Of a stretch of 64,000 bases of DNA, positions 52,877-61,875 are shown piece after piece (position 1 is the first letter of the stretch; the number at the start of each line of letters is the position of its first letter). Origin of the DNA: Metabacillus sp. KUDC1714 (lineage in GTDB: Bacteria > Bacillota > Bacilli > Bacillales > Bacillaceae); the NCBI RefSeq assembly GCF_014217835.1, contig NZ_CP055263.1, forward strand, positions 1,315,001-1,379,000, given 5' to 3'. The position numbers and the translations under genes are program-made. A model generated the notes under the pieces. It searched no databases. It was given only the letters and a program-made list of their open reading frames with translations, and was not told the DNA's origin.

Positions 52877-55415
52877 GCTCATCACCTTCATTTTGTTTAT
52901 AAGCTAACATTTCTTCATACGCATCTATATAATCCTTAATAATATTTTCCCATGATTTTAAATTTTTAGATTCTACGGCATGTAACCCCATTTGTTTCAA
53001 CAATTCTGGATTATGAATAAATTGTTCAATTCGGTTAACAAATGCTTCATCTTCATCATAATCAACGATATAGCCATTCTGTCCATTTGTTACCATATCT
53101 GGTACAAAACCACATGGAGTTGATACTACAGGTAGCCCAGTTGCCAACGCCTCAGGTAATGACGCCGGTCCACCTTCAGCCTTTGATGTAATTAAAAATA
53201 AATCCATTTGATCATATAAACGAGGAAACTCACTATAGGCTATTTTTTCATATACCTCTGACTCAACTCCAAGTGATTCGCAAAATTCATGCTCTTTACT
53301 CCGATCTTGTCCTATAAATATGAACTTAACAGGCTGATCTTTTAAGCCCTCGATAATTTTATAAAGCGTCTCTTCTCCTTTTATTAACCGAGGATATCGA
53401 CGACTAGAAAAACCAATCACTAGCTTATTGTTGGCATTGATCTGTTCTTTATATGTTTTCTTAGGTGTAAAGCTTGTATCAAATCCATGTGGAATAACCT
53501 TAATCGGTTTTGTTTGACCAATGTATTCTGTGATTCTTTGCTTCTGTTGTTCATTTAAACATAGGATCATATCACTTCGTTTATAGCTATCAATAAAATG
53601 TCTTAAGCTAAGACCCTCTGAATCACGATCAAAGTCATGATGTACGGTTACAATTCCAGGATGTTTAATATCCGTTTTACTAGCATTTGGTCTCCAGTAA
53701 TGATAAATATCCGCATTTTTCAATGATTTTTCTGTCACAATCATTAAATAGTCGTCCTTTAATTCATTACGAAACCTTGCTAACATATCCTCAAAGATTT
53801 TACTATATGTTGCTTGTCCCATAACCATGTTGACGATTTTTTTCGAAGTCATTCTTGCCTGAAGAATACTAAAATACAAACTAGCCCGATATTTTAGCGC
53901 TAGAGTTGCCTTCTTAGGTTCCTTATAAGCTTTTCTAGCAATTGATTTTACACGTCTTAGTTTCAACTTGTACTTTTTGAATTTTTTGTTTATCCGACGT
54001 AGGAGGCCCACTTCTTTATTTTTATTGAACGCAGTCGTTTCATAAAACTTCTTTTCAAAATTTATGTCCTCATCCGTTCTTTTAAAACAATGATTATGTA
54101 GTAAATGATAGATAAATTTCCTAACTTCTTTTATTTCAATTTCTTCAAGACGAGGTTCAGCTAATGCTATGTCAATTGCAAGCGGTAAAAATTCTGGTTG
54201 TGTTACGTCCACCGTCCAGCCTTTATTACCATAAAAAGCATTTCCTACCTGAACAACTCTTTTTCCCATATAAAGCATCTCTAAACCTGCTTGGCTACAA
54301 GATGTTAGACCAATTTCCGAGAATTCTATGAGGGAATCAATATTTACATCATAGTCAACTGTATAATTTGTAATGGAAAGGTCAGCTAATTTTTTCTCTA
54401 AAACGCGCTTAGATAATTCAGTTGTACTGTTTTGTTTATGGTTTTCCCACGGGTGAAGCTTAATAAACAGATGACAATCTTCTTTATCCGCAATTGTTTT
54501 AATAACATCCACATAAAAGTCTATTGAAGAATCATAATTTTTCAAATCTCTCGTAATTGAAAAATCATTTAATACTTGACCTATGAGTAAGATTAACTTT
54601 TTATTAGGATCTATATTATAACGCTGATATAACTCTGCTTTCGTTAGTTTATTAGGCTGGACAACATTTAGGTTTAAGCGATTCGCCATGACATTTTCTA
54701 GCCATTCAGCTTGTTTGTCAAGAAAATCTAACCCTTGTAATCGAACCCATTTTGAATGATCTGCAAAGCGATGGTTGTTTGTAATCATTCCTGAGCCACT
54801 ATCCGCATAGTGGAAATCCTTAATAAATGAACCTTCAAATGAAAGCACATTTGTATTGTTCCATTGTGCAACTAATGTTGCTGCTCTAGAATAGATTGTC
54901 GTACCGCCGAACACACATACATTGTTTATTTTGAATTTCTTAAATGTTGCTGCCCAGTAATCAATCCAAAACGCACCTATAGCAAAATTATAGAAAACCA
55001 AATTTTGAAAGGTCTCATCTTCTAGTTTTGAGGTTCTAAGCCATTGTAATAAATCATCTGAATCAGATTGTGGATTAGTAATTTCATCCGCTATGTAATG
55101 TTGATAGATTCTTGGTGTTAAATAAGCATACATCTCAGCATGGATTACGTCCCATAGATTATAGCCTTTATAGCTAACTTGCTTCAGCTCTGAAAGAGGT
55201 TTTTCATTAAGACCTTTAAATACCTCTTCATATTTTGAGAAATTTGGAAGTCCACTGATCTTCCTTAGTTCATATTTCCCAAAACTTTTCTTTAAAGATG
55301 GATATGCGTTGTTATACTTAAAGGTGAAATTATCCTCCACAAACGAAATAAAGTTATCAAAATTTCGTTTGTGGAAGTTAATTTGATCAACAAAGTAAAA
55401 ATCAATTTTTTTCAT
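52845..55415 (-). CDS. Two-domain glycosyltransferase: KpsS-like N-terminal half fused to GT4
   Basis: An 856-aa protein with two parts. Residues 1-450 resemble capsule polysaccharide synthesis (KpsS/KpsC-type, PF05159-like) domains: LLIGQVLNDFSITRDL, LFIKLHPWENHKQ (HP motif), TSCSQAGLEMLYMGKRVVQ and VGNAFYGNKGWT. A basic linker of about 100 residues follows (KKFKKYKLKLRRVKSIARK). Residues 560-840 are a GT4 retaining transferase: VTVHHDFD, VIPHGFDTSFTP, IGFSSRRYPRLIKGEE and the E-x7-E motif EGGPASLPEAL. It lies after the exporter genes in the same operon direction. I infer that one half extends the KDO linker and the other starts or extends the repeat glycan. Confidence 0.8.
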   Translation of the reverse strand: MKKIDFYFVDQINFHKRNFDNFISFVEDNFTFKYNNAYPSLKKSFGKYELRKISGLPNFSKYEEVFKGLNEKPLSELKQVSYKGYNLWDVIHAEMYAYLTPRIYQHYIADEITNPQSDSDDLLQWLRTSKLEDETFQNLVFYNFAIGAFWIDYWAATFKKFKINNVCVFGGTTIYSRAATLVAQWNNTNVLSFEGSFIKDFHYADSGSGMITNNHRFADHSKWVRLQGLDFLDKQAEWLENVMANRLNLNVVQPNKLTKAELYQRYNIDPNKKLILLIGQVLNDFSITRDLKNYDSSIDFYVDVIKTIADKEDCHLFIKLHPWENHKQNSTTELSKRVLEKKLADLSITNYTVDYDVNIDSLIEFSEIGLTSCSQAGLEMLYMGKRVVQVGNAFYGNKGWTVDVTQPEFLPLAIDIALAEPRLEEIEIKEVRKFIYHLLHNHCFKRTDEDINFEKKFYETTAFNKNKEVGLLRRINKKFKKYKLKLRRVKSIARKAYKEPKKATLALKYRASLYFSILQARMTSKKIVNMVMGQATYSKIFEDMLARFRNELKDDYLMIVTEKSLKNADIYHYWRPNASKTDIKHPGIVTVHHDFDRDSEGLSLRHFIDSYKRSDMILCLNEQQKQRITEYIGQTKPIKVIPHGFDTSFTPKKTYKEQINANNKLVIGFSSRRYPRLIKGEETLYKIIEGLKDQPVKFIFIGQDRSKEHEFCESLGVESEVYEKIAYSEFPRLYDQMDLFLITSKAEGGPASLPEALATGLPVVSTPCGFVPDMVTNGQNGYIVDYDEDEAFVNRIEQFIHNPELLKQMGLHAVESKNLKSWENIIKDYIDAYEEMLAYKQNEGDELEIQRRKGIS

Positions 55416-55440
55416 AACTAGGTTTGCACTCCTTTGTGTG

Positions 55441-56973
55441 TCAATCCCATGAATGTTTTAGAAAAACTAGGCCGGTTTTCTCTTTTCTATCATTTATGGA
55501 GCATTGTAATACATTTTGTTCTTTTTTTATTGTTCGTTTATCTTTGTTTAATGTAATAATATCAAAAGTATAGTTTCCATTACCTAGAAAAGATTTACGT
55601 ATCGTTAACACGCCCGTTTTACCATAGTCAATTGGTACTGTGAAATGTGTAATTGGTACATGTAATGACTTATTGATTATTTTATGGAATGTTACAATCC
55701 CATACTTTACTTCTTCGTTTGGGAAGCATAACTTTACTTCCATCTCATCTTCATTCACATCATTGAGAGACCATATTTGTTCAGACGTTTCATCAATAGA
55801 TGAAACAGAATGAGGAACTTCGATAAACCCTCTCATTTTGAAATCAGGCTTGTGGTTGATCACTGAAAAACTCATCACATCATTCTTCACTTCAACAATA
55901 TCGTTAGCTCCATTTAATATGGTTACATCGATATTATACTTACCATTATATAAAGGTAGTTCCTTTATTCTAAGTATCGTATCTAAAACACCTGGCTCTT
56001 CTGGTTTGATAACAAACTCTGAAATTGTATCTGTAAAGGTCGAAATCTCATCCGCCTTTATTTTCACTTTAATAACAGGGTTTTTCGTTTTCGGATGAAT
56101 ATTCACTTTTAATTTTACTGATAGATCGTTTCCATAACTTATAATAGACGTTTCTTCTTCTTTATCGTTTAATAGAATGCCTTCCACTAGATGTGTTCGA
56201 TAATTCTGAAGCCTTGTATTAAAACTGGATTGCGTAGCATTTGACAGTTCTTGATATACTTTAATTGCATCCTCTGTCTCACCAGTAAATATTAACTTTC
56301 CACGATTTAAAACAATGCATTTATCACAGATTCTCTTTATTTGTCCAATATCATGTGAGACAAAGACAATTGTTTTATCAGCAAGAAAGCTCTCCATCAT
56401 TTGCAAGGCTTTTTTTCTAAAAGAACTATCTCCTACTGCTAATACTTCATCTAATAAGACGATATCCGTTTCAATAGTAATAGCAACTGCAAATCCTAAA
56501 CGAACTTTCATTCCAGAGGAATAACTTTTTAAAGGCATATCGATAAAGTCTGCTAAACCGGAAAATTCGATAATTTGAGGAAAACGATCTTCAATCTCCT
56601 GCTTAGAAAGACCTAAAATTGCTCCGTTAATATAAACATTTTCTCTTCCTGTCATTTCTGGGTGAAATCCAGCTCCTAATTCAATTAAACCACCAATAGT
56701 ACCATTTATATTAATGTCACCTTCAGTTGGTACAGTAACACCTGATAATAACTTTAACAGTGTACTTTTCCCTGAACCATTGGAGCCGATAATTCCAATT
56801 GCTTCTCCCTTATTGACAGAGAATGAAATGTCTCTTAGTGCCCAAAAGTCATTATCCCCGCGATAATTCTGTGTTACCTTTGTAACCACGTCCTTGAGAC
56901 GAGTTAATTTTGCTGTTCTAGAATATTTTTTCCCTACTTGAGAAAATTCAATAGCGATATCTGTTGAATTCAT
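55441..56973 (-). CDS. Polysaccharide ABC exporter ATPase with C-terminal glycan-binding-type domain (Wzt/TagH-like)
   Basis: A 510-aa protein. The N-terminal 250 residues are an ABC ATPase of the glycan-export group, with Walker A GIIGSNGSGKSTLLK, LIELGAGFHPEMTGRENVYI, signature KSYSSGMKVRLGFA and VLLDEVLAVGDSSF. The C-terminal 250 residues are beta-rich and resemble Wzt carbohydrate-binding domains, perhaps two in tandem (about 265-385 and 390-510). E. coli KpsT is much shorter and lacks such a tail, so the exporter may recognise a modified glycan end. The ATG at 56973 follows GGTGG; the frame extends to 56985. It is 15 bases after the permease gene. Confidence 0.88.
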   Translation of the reverse strand: MNSTDIAIEFSQVGKKYSRTAKLTRLKDVVTKVTQNYRGDNDFWALRDISFSVNKGEAIGIIGSNGSGKSTLLKLLSGVTVPTEGDININGTIGGLIELGAGFHPEMTGRENVYINGAILGLSKQEIEDRFPQIIEFSGLADFIDMPLKSYSSGMKVRLGFAVAITIETDIVLLDEVLAVGDSSFRKKALQMMESFLADKTIVFVSHDIGQIKRICDKCIVLNRGKLIFTGETEDAIKVYQELSNATQSSFNTRLQNYRTHLVEGILLNDKEEETSIISYGNDLSVKLKVNIHPKTKNPVIKVKIKADEISTFTDTISEFVIKPEEPGVLDTILRIKELPLYNGKYNIDVTILNGANDIVEVKNDVMSFSVINHKPDFKMRGFIEVPHSVSSIDETSEQIWSLNDVNEDEMEVKLCFPNEEVKYGIVTFHKIINKSLHVPITHFTVPIDYGKTGVLTIRKSFLGNGNYTFDIITLNKDKRTIKKEQNVLQCSINDRKEKTGLVFLKHSWD

Positions 56974-56987
56974 GTTAACCACCATTC

Positions 56988-57770
56988 TTATAAAACATCA
57001 GCAAATTTTTTCTCTAACTTATTAAAGACGATAAAGCCAATAATAAATATAACAATTGAAAATCCCACAGTATATGCTAAAGGGATCCATTCTGGCATTT
57101 GTTGATGTAATAATACTTTTCTATAAGCGTCCAATATACCTGTCATCGGATTTAGTATGAGCCATTTTCGATACTCTTCTCCAATTAGTTCGTAAGAATA
57201 AATGACTGGAGATAAATAGAACCATAGACGAGTGACTATAGGTGTCGCAAGTCCAATATCACGCACATATACATTTAATGATGATAAAAGCATCATAAAA
57301 CCCATGATTAAGAAACTCTGTAAGAGAAATAACGGAACAATTAATAACATTGTCCAGCTTAATGTCACTTGGAAGTAGATAAAAATAATAACAAGACTTA
57401 TCAACGAATAAAAGTAGTTAATTGACTCAGTTATCATTCGATTTACTACTAAAGAAAGCCGATAAAATGCTCTCTGTTTGATTAATCCTGTTTGCCCAAC
57501 AATGACACTTGGTGCTGCACTAACAGCATTTGTGAAAAAATTCCAAGGTAGTAATGCCGTTAAGAAAAATAACGGGTAAGGTACTCCCTCACTCGGTAAA
57601 CGAGCAAATTTAGAAAATACGACTGTTAAAATCAACATAAACATGAAAGGTTGAATAACAATCCACAGCTTACCTAAAAATGATTGTTTATATTTTGCAT
57701 TTAGTTCTCTCTGCGCAAGAGCTAAAATAAAACCTTTATGCTCTCGTAATTGTTTTATACTCTCAACCAT
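56988..57770 (-). CDS. Polysaccharide ABC exporter permease (Wzm/KpsM/TagG-like)
   Basis: A 260-aa membrane protein of the ABC-2 type with about six hydrophobic segments. The cytoplasmic N-terminus is HKGFILALAQRELNAKYKQSFLG, followed by LWIVIQPFMFMLILTVVFS; RDIGLATPIVTRLWFYLSPVIYS and NPMTGILDAYRKVLL are typical of TagG/Wzm/KpsM. The ATG at 57770 follows GGAG by eight bases; the frame extends to 57788. With the following ATPase it forms the exporter. Whether it carries the KDO-linked polymer or a teichoic-acid-like polymer is not decided by sequence, but the operon favours the former. Confidence 0.9.
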   Translation of the reverse strand: MVESIKQLREHKGFILALAQRELNAKYKQSFLGKLWIVIQPFMFMLILTVVFSKFARLPSEGVPYPLFFLTALLPWNFFTNAVSAAPSVIVGQTGLIKQRAFYRLSLVVNRMITESINYFYSLISLVIIFIYFQVTLSWTMLLIVPLFLLQSFLIMGFMMLLSSLNVYVRDIGLATPIVTRLWFYLSPVIYSYELIGEEYRKWLILNPMTGILDAYRKVLLHQQMPEWIPLAYTVGFSIVIFIIGFIVFNKLEKKFADVL

Positions 57771-57959
57771 AATCTCTACTCCTAACAATATGTGTTTGAA
57801 ACACTATTATCTATTATACATAACGATCAAAATAATTCTATAATAGGTAAGGTTACAATTTTGTTACTAAACTAAAGTACAAAGTTATCAAAAAAGTCTC
57901 ATCTATACAAGTATGGACTTCTTTGACATAAAAAAGTCTAGTTCAAGTAAAATTCACAT

Positions 57960-58002
57960 GAAAAAGAGGCTGACTAGAAAGCAATGTCAAACCTCTCCAT
58001 AA
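57960..58002 (-). terminator. Terminator of galU
   Basis: On the minus strand GAGGTTTGAC pairs with GTCAGCCTC (small bulge) and is followed by TTTTT. It lies about 10 bases after the galU stop. The rest of the gap up to the permease gene (57789-57960) is AT-rich and probably holds the promoter of the export operon. Confidence 0.75.
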
Positions 58003-58004
58003 AA

Positions 58005-58889
58005 TTAGCTGTTATTAACTTCATCTAACTCCATTATATAACGAATAAGATCTTCTCTTAATTCTGGTCGTTGCAAACCAAAGTCTAAAGTTGCTTTAAT
58101 GAATCCTAGTTTATCACCTACATCGTATCGTTTTCCTGAAAATTCATAAGCAAGAACTTCATTTGTTGTTAATAATGTATTTAAACTATCAGTAAGTTGA
58201 ATCTCTCCACCTGAACCTGGTGGTTGATTTTCAAGTATATCTAAGATGGTTGGTGTTAATATATATCTTCCCATAATCGCTATATCTGAAGGTGCTTCAA
58301 GTGGGTTTGGCTTTTCTACAAAAGAATTCACACGATAAATGGAATTATCCATTTTCTCTTTATAACCAATGATTCCATATTTTGAAACATCTTTATGTAT
58401 TACCTTTTGAACACCTACTACTGAAGATCCACTATCAGAATGAACATCAATTAACTGTTGTAAGCATGGCTTATCCACGGATTGTACGACATCATCTCCG
58501 AGCATAACTGCAAATGGGTCATCTCCAATGAATCTTCTTGCGCAATATATTGCATGACCTAAACCTTTAGGCTCTTTTTGTCTTATATAATGAATGTTAG
58601 CTAATTCTGAAATCGATCTGACCTGTTCAAGAAGCTCCCACTTTTCTTTCTGAGCAAGATTTTCTTCAAGCTCATATGATTTATCAAAATGATCTTCAAT
58701 TGCACGTTTTCCTCTGCCAGTAACAATTAAGATATCCTCGATACCAGATTGAACAGCTTCTTCTATTATATATTGAATCGTTGGCTTATCTACAATAGGT
58801 AACATTTCTTTCGGCTGTGCCTTTGTTGCAGGTAAAAATCTCGTTCCTAATCCCGCTGCTGGAATTACTGCTTTTTTTACTCTCTGCAT
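58005..58889 (-). CDS. galU: UTP-glucose-1-phosphate uridylyltransferase
   Basis: A 294-aa enzyme that makes UDP-glucose from UTP and glucose 1-phosphate. The nucleotide-binding loop is [23 protein letters not shown], followed by [20 protein letters not shown] and the segment [17 protein letters not shown]. It starts after AGGAGG. Homologues are GtaB and YtdA in Bacillus. Beside ugd and an epimerase in this locus it can feed UDP-Glc, UDP-GlcA and UDP-Gal to the glycosyltransferases, so it may be a locus-dedicated copy in addition to a housekeeping one. Confidence 0.94.
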   Translation of the reverse strand: MQRVKKAVIPAAGLGTRFLPATKAQPKEMLPIVDKPTIQYIIEEAVQSGIEDILIVTGRGKRAIEDHFDKSYELEENLAQKEKWELLEQVRSISELANIHYIRQKEPKGLGHAIYCARRFIGDDPFAVMLGDDVVQSVDKPCLQQLIDVHSDSGSSVVGVQKVIHKDVSKYGIIGYKEKMDNSIYRVNSFVEKPNPLEAPSDIAIMGRYILTPTILDILENQPPGSGGEIQLTDSLNTLLTTNEVLAYEFSGKRYDVGDKLGFIKATLDFGLQRPELREDLIRYIMELDEVNNS

Positions 58890-59138
58890 AAAGATCCTCC
58901 TACTGTTTTATTACATACCTATTAAAGTATAGCTTAAAAATATTGTTCATTACATATCGTTTTAAGTAAAACAGGACAAAAGATCTAACTTACTGCAATA
59001 ATTTTTAATAATTGTAATCTAAATGTCATTTTTTGTAGATTTCTCTCCTGCTTTTCTAGTATACTACTACAAGTAAAATATTAATTTCGTAGAATTCAAT
59101 TCTACTTTTTATATGAATGATTAAATGGAGGAGATAAA

Positions 59139-61523
59139 TTGAAGAAAGCCAGAAATCTTGCAGTGGCATCTACACTTTTATTAAGCGGACTTTCTGCTAA
59201 TCACGTTTTCGCAATGGATTATCAAACATCAGAAGTAGAAGTGTCAGCATATGTTACTCAAGACACCTTAACAGTACGTAAGAGTCCAGGAATGCTAGAA
59301 GAAAAAATAGGTATTTTAGCCGATGGTACCAAATTTGACGTTATTCAAGTTGAAGGTAATTGGTCTTTAGTAGAATCAGTAGATCTAAAGGGATGGGTTG
59401 CAAATAAAGAACTGCAGGCTTCAGATCTTCTAAAAAAATATTCTCCAAAACAACAAGTGGCAGCTGTAACAATTAATGGTGTGATGTACGGTGTAACGAC
59501 ATCATCGAACACCATTATTAAAAACGGATTTATGCCTCACAATAAAGTTTTAGACACTCTTAATGCGAATCTGCCCTTAACTGTTTTAGAGGTTAAAAAT
59601 GGGTACTATCGCGTAATCGCTCCTCATATAAGAGGATGGATGCCTGTCTCAGATGTGAAATTACGTACAAGTGCAGTTCCATATACTGAGCATCAAGCTG
59701 TAGCAGACAAAAATGGAGTCATTGTTCGAAACGGATATATGCCACATAATCATCAGGTTGGAACATTAAATCTAAACGTGCATGTAAGAATCATCGACTT
59801 AAAAAATGGATTCTATCGAGTTGTTGGCGAAAACACACGCGGCTGGGTTCATAAGAGCGACTTACAGTTGATGCCAACAGGAGTCTATTATGGTGTGACG
59901 ACAAATAGTAATACAGCAGTAAAAAATGGGTATTCTGATAGTAACAAAACAATTTCAACTCTAGATCAAAATGAACCACTTACTGTTCTAGAAACAAAAA
60001 ATGGGTACCATCGAGTTATTGCTCCATATACAAGAGGTTGGATCAAAACAACATCTGTGAATATTCAAAATGAAGCAGTACCGTATGATAAACAAACTGG
60101 GGCTTCAATTGCAGGTAATGTTTCAGTCCTCAATGGATACATGCCTCATAATCATAAAGTTGGAACATTACAGGATAATCAAGCAGTTGAAATAATTGAT
60201 ATAAAAAATGGATATTACCGTGTCGTTGCTAATAATACAAGAGGATGGGTTTCCTATCGTTCAATCGAAATAACAAATGGGTCAACACCACCTCCTACAG
60301 AAGAACCTAATGAATCAGAAAATCCTGTTTCAGAGGATCCAGTATCAAAAGATGGAATCATTACTGCTTCTACATTAAATATACGTTCAGGACCAAGCAC
60401 TAGTTATGGCAGTGTTGGATCATTAAGTTTTAATTCAGATGTAAAAATTATCGATGAAAAAGACGGATGGTACAAAATCCAAAGCGGCAATATTACAGGC
60501 TGGTCAGCTGGAAGCTACATTGAAATCATTCCATTAAAAGCTGATACGTATCAATATATTAATCTTAGAAAACCATCAAATGTAACTGCTGAGCAAATCA
60601 ATAGCTATATAGCTAACTTCGAAAAGGCGAATAATAAGAAAAGTGTTTTTTCTGGTAAGGGTCAAACATTCATAAATGTTGCTAGAAAATATGGTGTTAA
60701 TGAATTATTTTTCGCAGCCTTTGCAATCCATGAATCTGCTTACGGCACATCTATAATTGCAAAGTCGAAAAATAACCTTTTTGGATTAGGAGCTTATGAT
60801 AGTGCTCCATATGATTCCGCTTATTACTTTAACAGTGTCGAAGATAATATTAATTATGAAGCTGCTTATATTCGTCACAAATACTTATCACCTGGGTATT
60901 TTCAATTTAACGGTGCCTACTTAGGTGATAAAACTGGCGGTTTGAATGTAAAATATGCAAGTGACACAGCATGGGGAAGTAAAATTGCAAGTCATATGCA
61001 AAAGATCTTAGCGTATAATCCAAATGATTATGAGAATGTTACTGCTTTTGAAGTAGGCACACCAACCTACTCACTTCCAGATCATACTGATAGTTTCCCT
61101 AATGGTGTTTTTGCTAAAGCAAATTCTGATCTTACATTGTATTTAAGCAAAAATGGTGGAAAATCCGAAATAAAAATACCAATGGGTGAGCTTTTTGCAG
61201 TCACTGCCAAAACAAATGATTATTGGATTCAACTTCGATATAATGGCAATACGTACTGGACTACCTTTAACTTCTCAACATATAAAGATTACATTAGTAT
61301 AAATAATCTTATTAGAATACAGGTTGATGAAACTTTAAATGTTCGACAAAGCCCTACAACTAGCAGTGATAAAATTTCAACATTAAATAACTATACACAT
61401 GTTGAGGGCATTGTAGATGAGAATAAGAATATAGTAACAAGTGGAAGCTGGTATCAGGTTAGAACCCCAGATGGCAAAATAGGCTGGGTAAGTAATACCT
61501 ATGCAAAACGAGTATATCCTTAA
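59139..61523 (+). CDS. Secreted endo-beta-N-acetylglucosaminidase with multiple SH3-like repeats
   Basis: A 794-aa exported wall hydrolase starting at a TTG after GGAGGAG. A signal peptide covers about 1-26 (ending NHVFA). One SH3b domain spans about 32-85. Four roughly 70-residue repeats share NGYYRV(I/V)A and TRGW motifs (about 110-385). A Pro/Glu-rich linker, another SH3b domain (about 405-465) and the glucosaminidase domain follow, with likely catalytic Glu532 in FAIHESAYGTS and NLFGLGAYDS. The protein ends with a further SH3b domain (NVRQSPTTSSDKIST). It should cut the glycan strand of peptidoglycan while the repeats bind the wall. It stands alone with a terminator downstream. Confidence 0.9.
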   Translation: MKKARNLAVASTLLLSGLSANHVFAMDYQTSEVEVSAYVTQDTLTVRKSPGMLEEKIGILADGTKFDVIQVEGNWSLVESVDLKGWVANKELQASDLLKKYSPKQQVAAVTINGVMYGVTTSSNTIIKNGFMPHNKVLDTLNANLPLTVLEVKNGYYRVIAPHIRGWMPVSDVKLRTSAVPYTEHQAVADKNGVIVRNGYMPHNHQVGTLNLNVHVRIIDLKNGFYRVVGENTRGWVHKSDLQLMPTGVYYGVTTNSNTAVKNGYSDSNKTISTLDQNEPLTVLETKNGYHRVIAPYTRGWIKTTSVNIQNEAVPYDKQTGASIAGNVSVLNGYMPHNHKVGTLQDNQAVEIIDIKNGYYRVVANNTRGWVSYRSIEITNGSTPPPTEEPNESENPVSEDPVSKDGIITASTLNIRSGPSTSYGSVGSLSFNSDVKIIDEKDGWYKIQSGNITGWSAGSYIEIIPLKADTYQYINLRKPSNVTAEQINSYIANFEKANNKKSVFSGKGQTFINVARKYGVNELFFAAFAIHESAYGTSIIAKSKNNLFGLGAYDSAPYDSAYYFNSVEDNINYEAAYIRHKYLSPGYFQFNGAYLGDKTGGLNVKYASDTAWGSKIASHMQKILAYNPNDYENVTAFEVGTPTYSLPDHTDSFPNGVFAKANSDLTLYLSKNGGKSEIKIPMGELFAVTAKTNDYWIQLRYNGNTYWTTFNFSTYKDYISINNLIRIQVDETLNVRQSPTTSSDKISTLNNYTHVEGIVDENKNIVTSGSWYQVRTPDGKIGWVSNTYAKRVYP

Positions 61524-61573
61524 TACAAAAATGCTGTTTTCGCAAACTTTGTTGCTTTTAAAATAGTATTGGG

Positions 61574-61706
61574 TTGGTTGATTGGCGCTCCAGGATGCTC
61601 GCTTTCCGTGGGGCGGGCGATGAGCATCCTCAGCGCGAAGCGCCTGCGGGGTCTCATCTGTCCCGCTACTCCCACAGGAGTCTCGCACCTTCCGCACCAA
61701 TCACCC
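61574..61706. repeat. GC-rich interspersed repeat, copy 2
   Basis: The inverse of copy 1 at 37931-38054. Read on the minus strand it has the same order of words: TGCGAGACTCCTGTGGGAG, TAGCGGGACAGATGAGACC, CCGCAGGCGCTTCGCG, CGCCCGCCCCACGGAAAGCG and CAATCAACC. The two copies differ at scattered positions, mostly in the inner loop. The ends form a long imperfect hairpin. It lies between two wall-enzyme genes and has no ORF of its own. Confidence 0.87.
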
Positions 61707-61754
61707 TAATCAATTTTGTTCAAAAACAACAATCTTTTAGAAAAGAGCCTACAA

Positions 61755-61792
61755 AAAAGAGTTGCCATAAACGGCAGCTCTTTTTTTTGCTA
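61755..61792 (+). terminator. Terminator after the glucosaminidase gene
   Basis: AGAGTTGCC pairs with GGCAGCTCT (one wobble) and is followed by eight T on the plus strand. It separates the gene from the next carboxypeptidase gene, whose own promoter should lie at 61793-61860. Confidence 0.87.
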
Positions 61793-61875
61793 TTTTTGTA
61801 GAACTTTGTATTTATATGAATATAACTTCCTAGTATAATAGAACTTGGTTATTTATTACTATAAGGAGATGAAAA

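Noticed and set aside
57841..57950. Possible second terminator or small RNA between the export operon and galU (repeated AAAAAGTC words)
   Set aside because: The AAAAAGTC words form only short, unstable hairpins and no clear promoter was seen.
61383..61700. A 105-codon minus-strand ORF across the GC-rich repeat, and the similar plus-strand ORFs at 37822-38173
   Set aside because: They read through the interspersed repeat (MVRKVRDSCGSSGT and DCETPAGVAG type), which is a known source of spurious ORFs.
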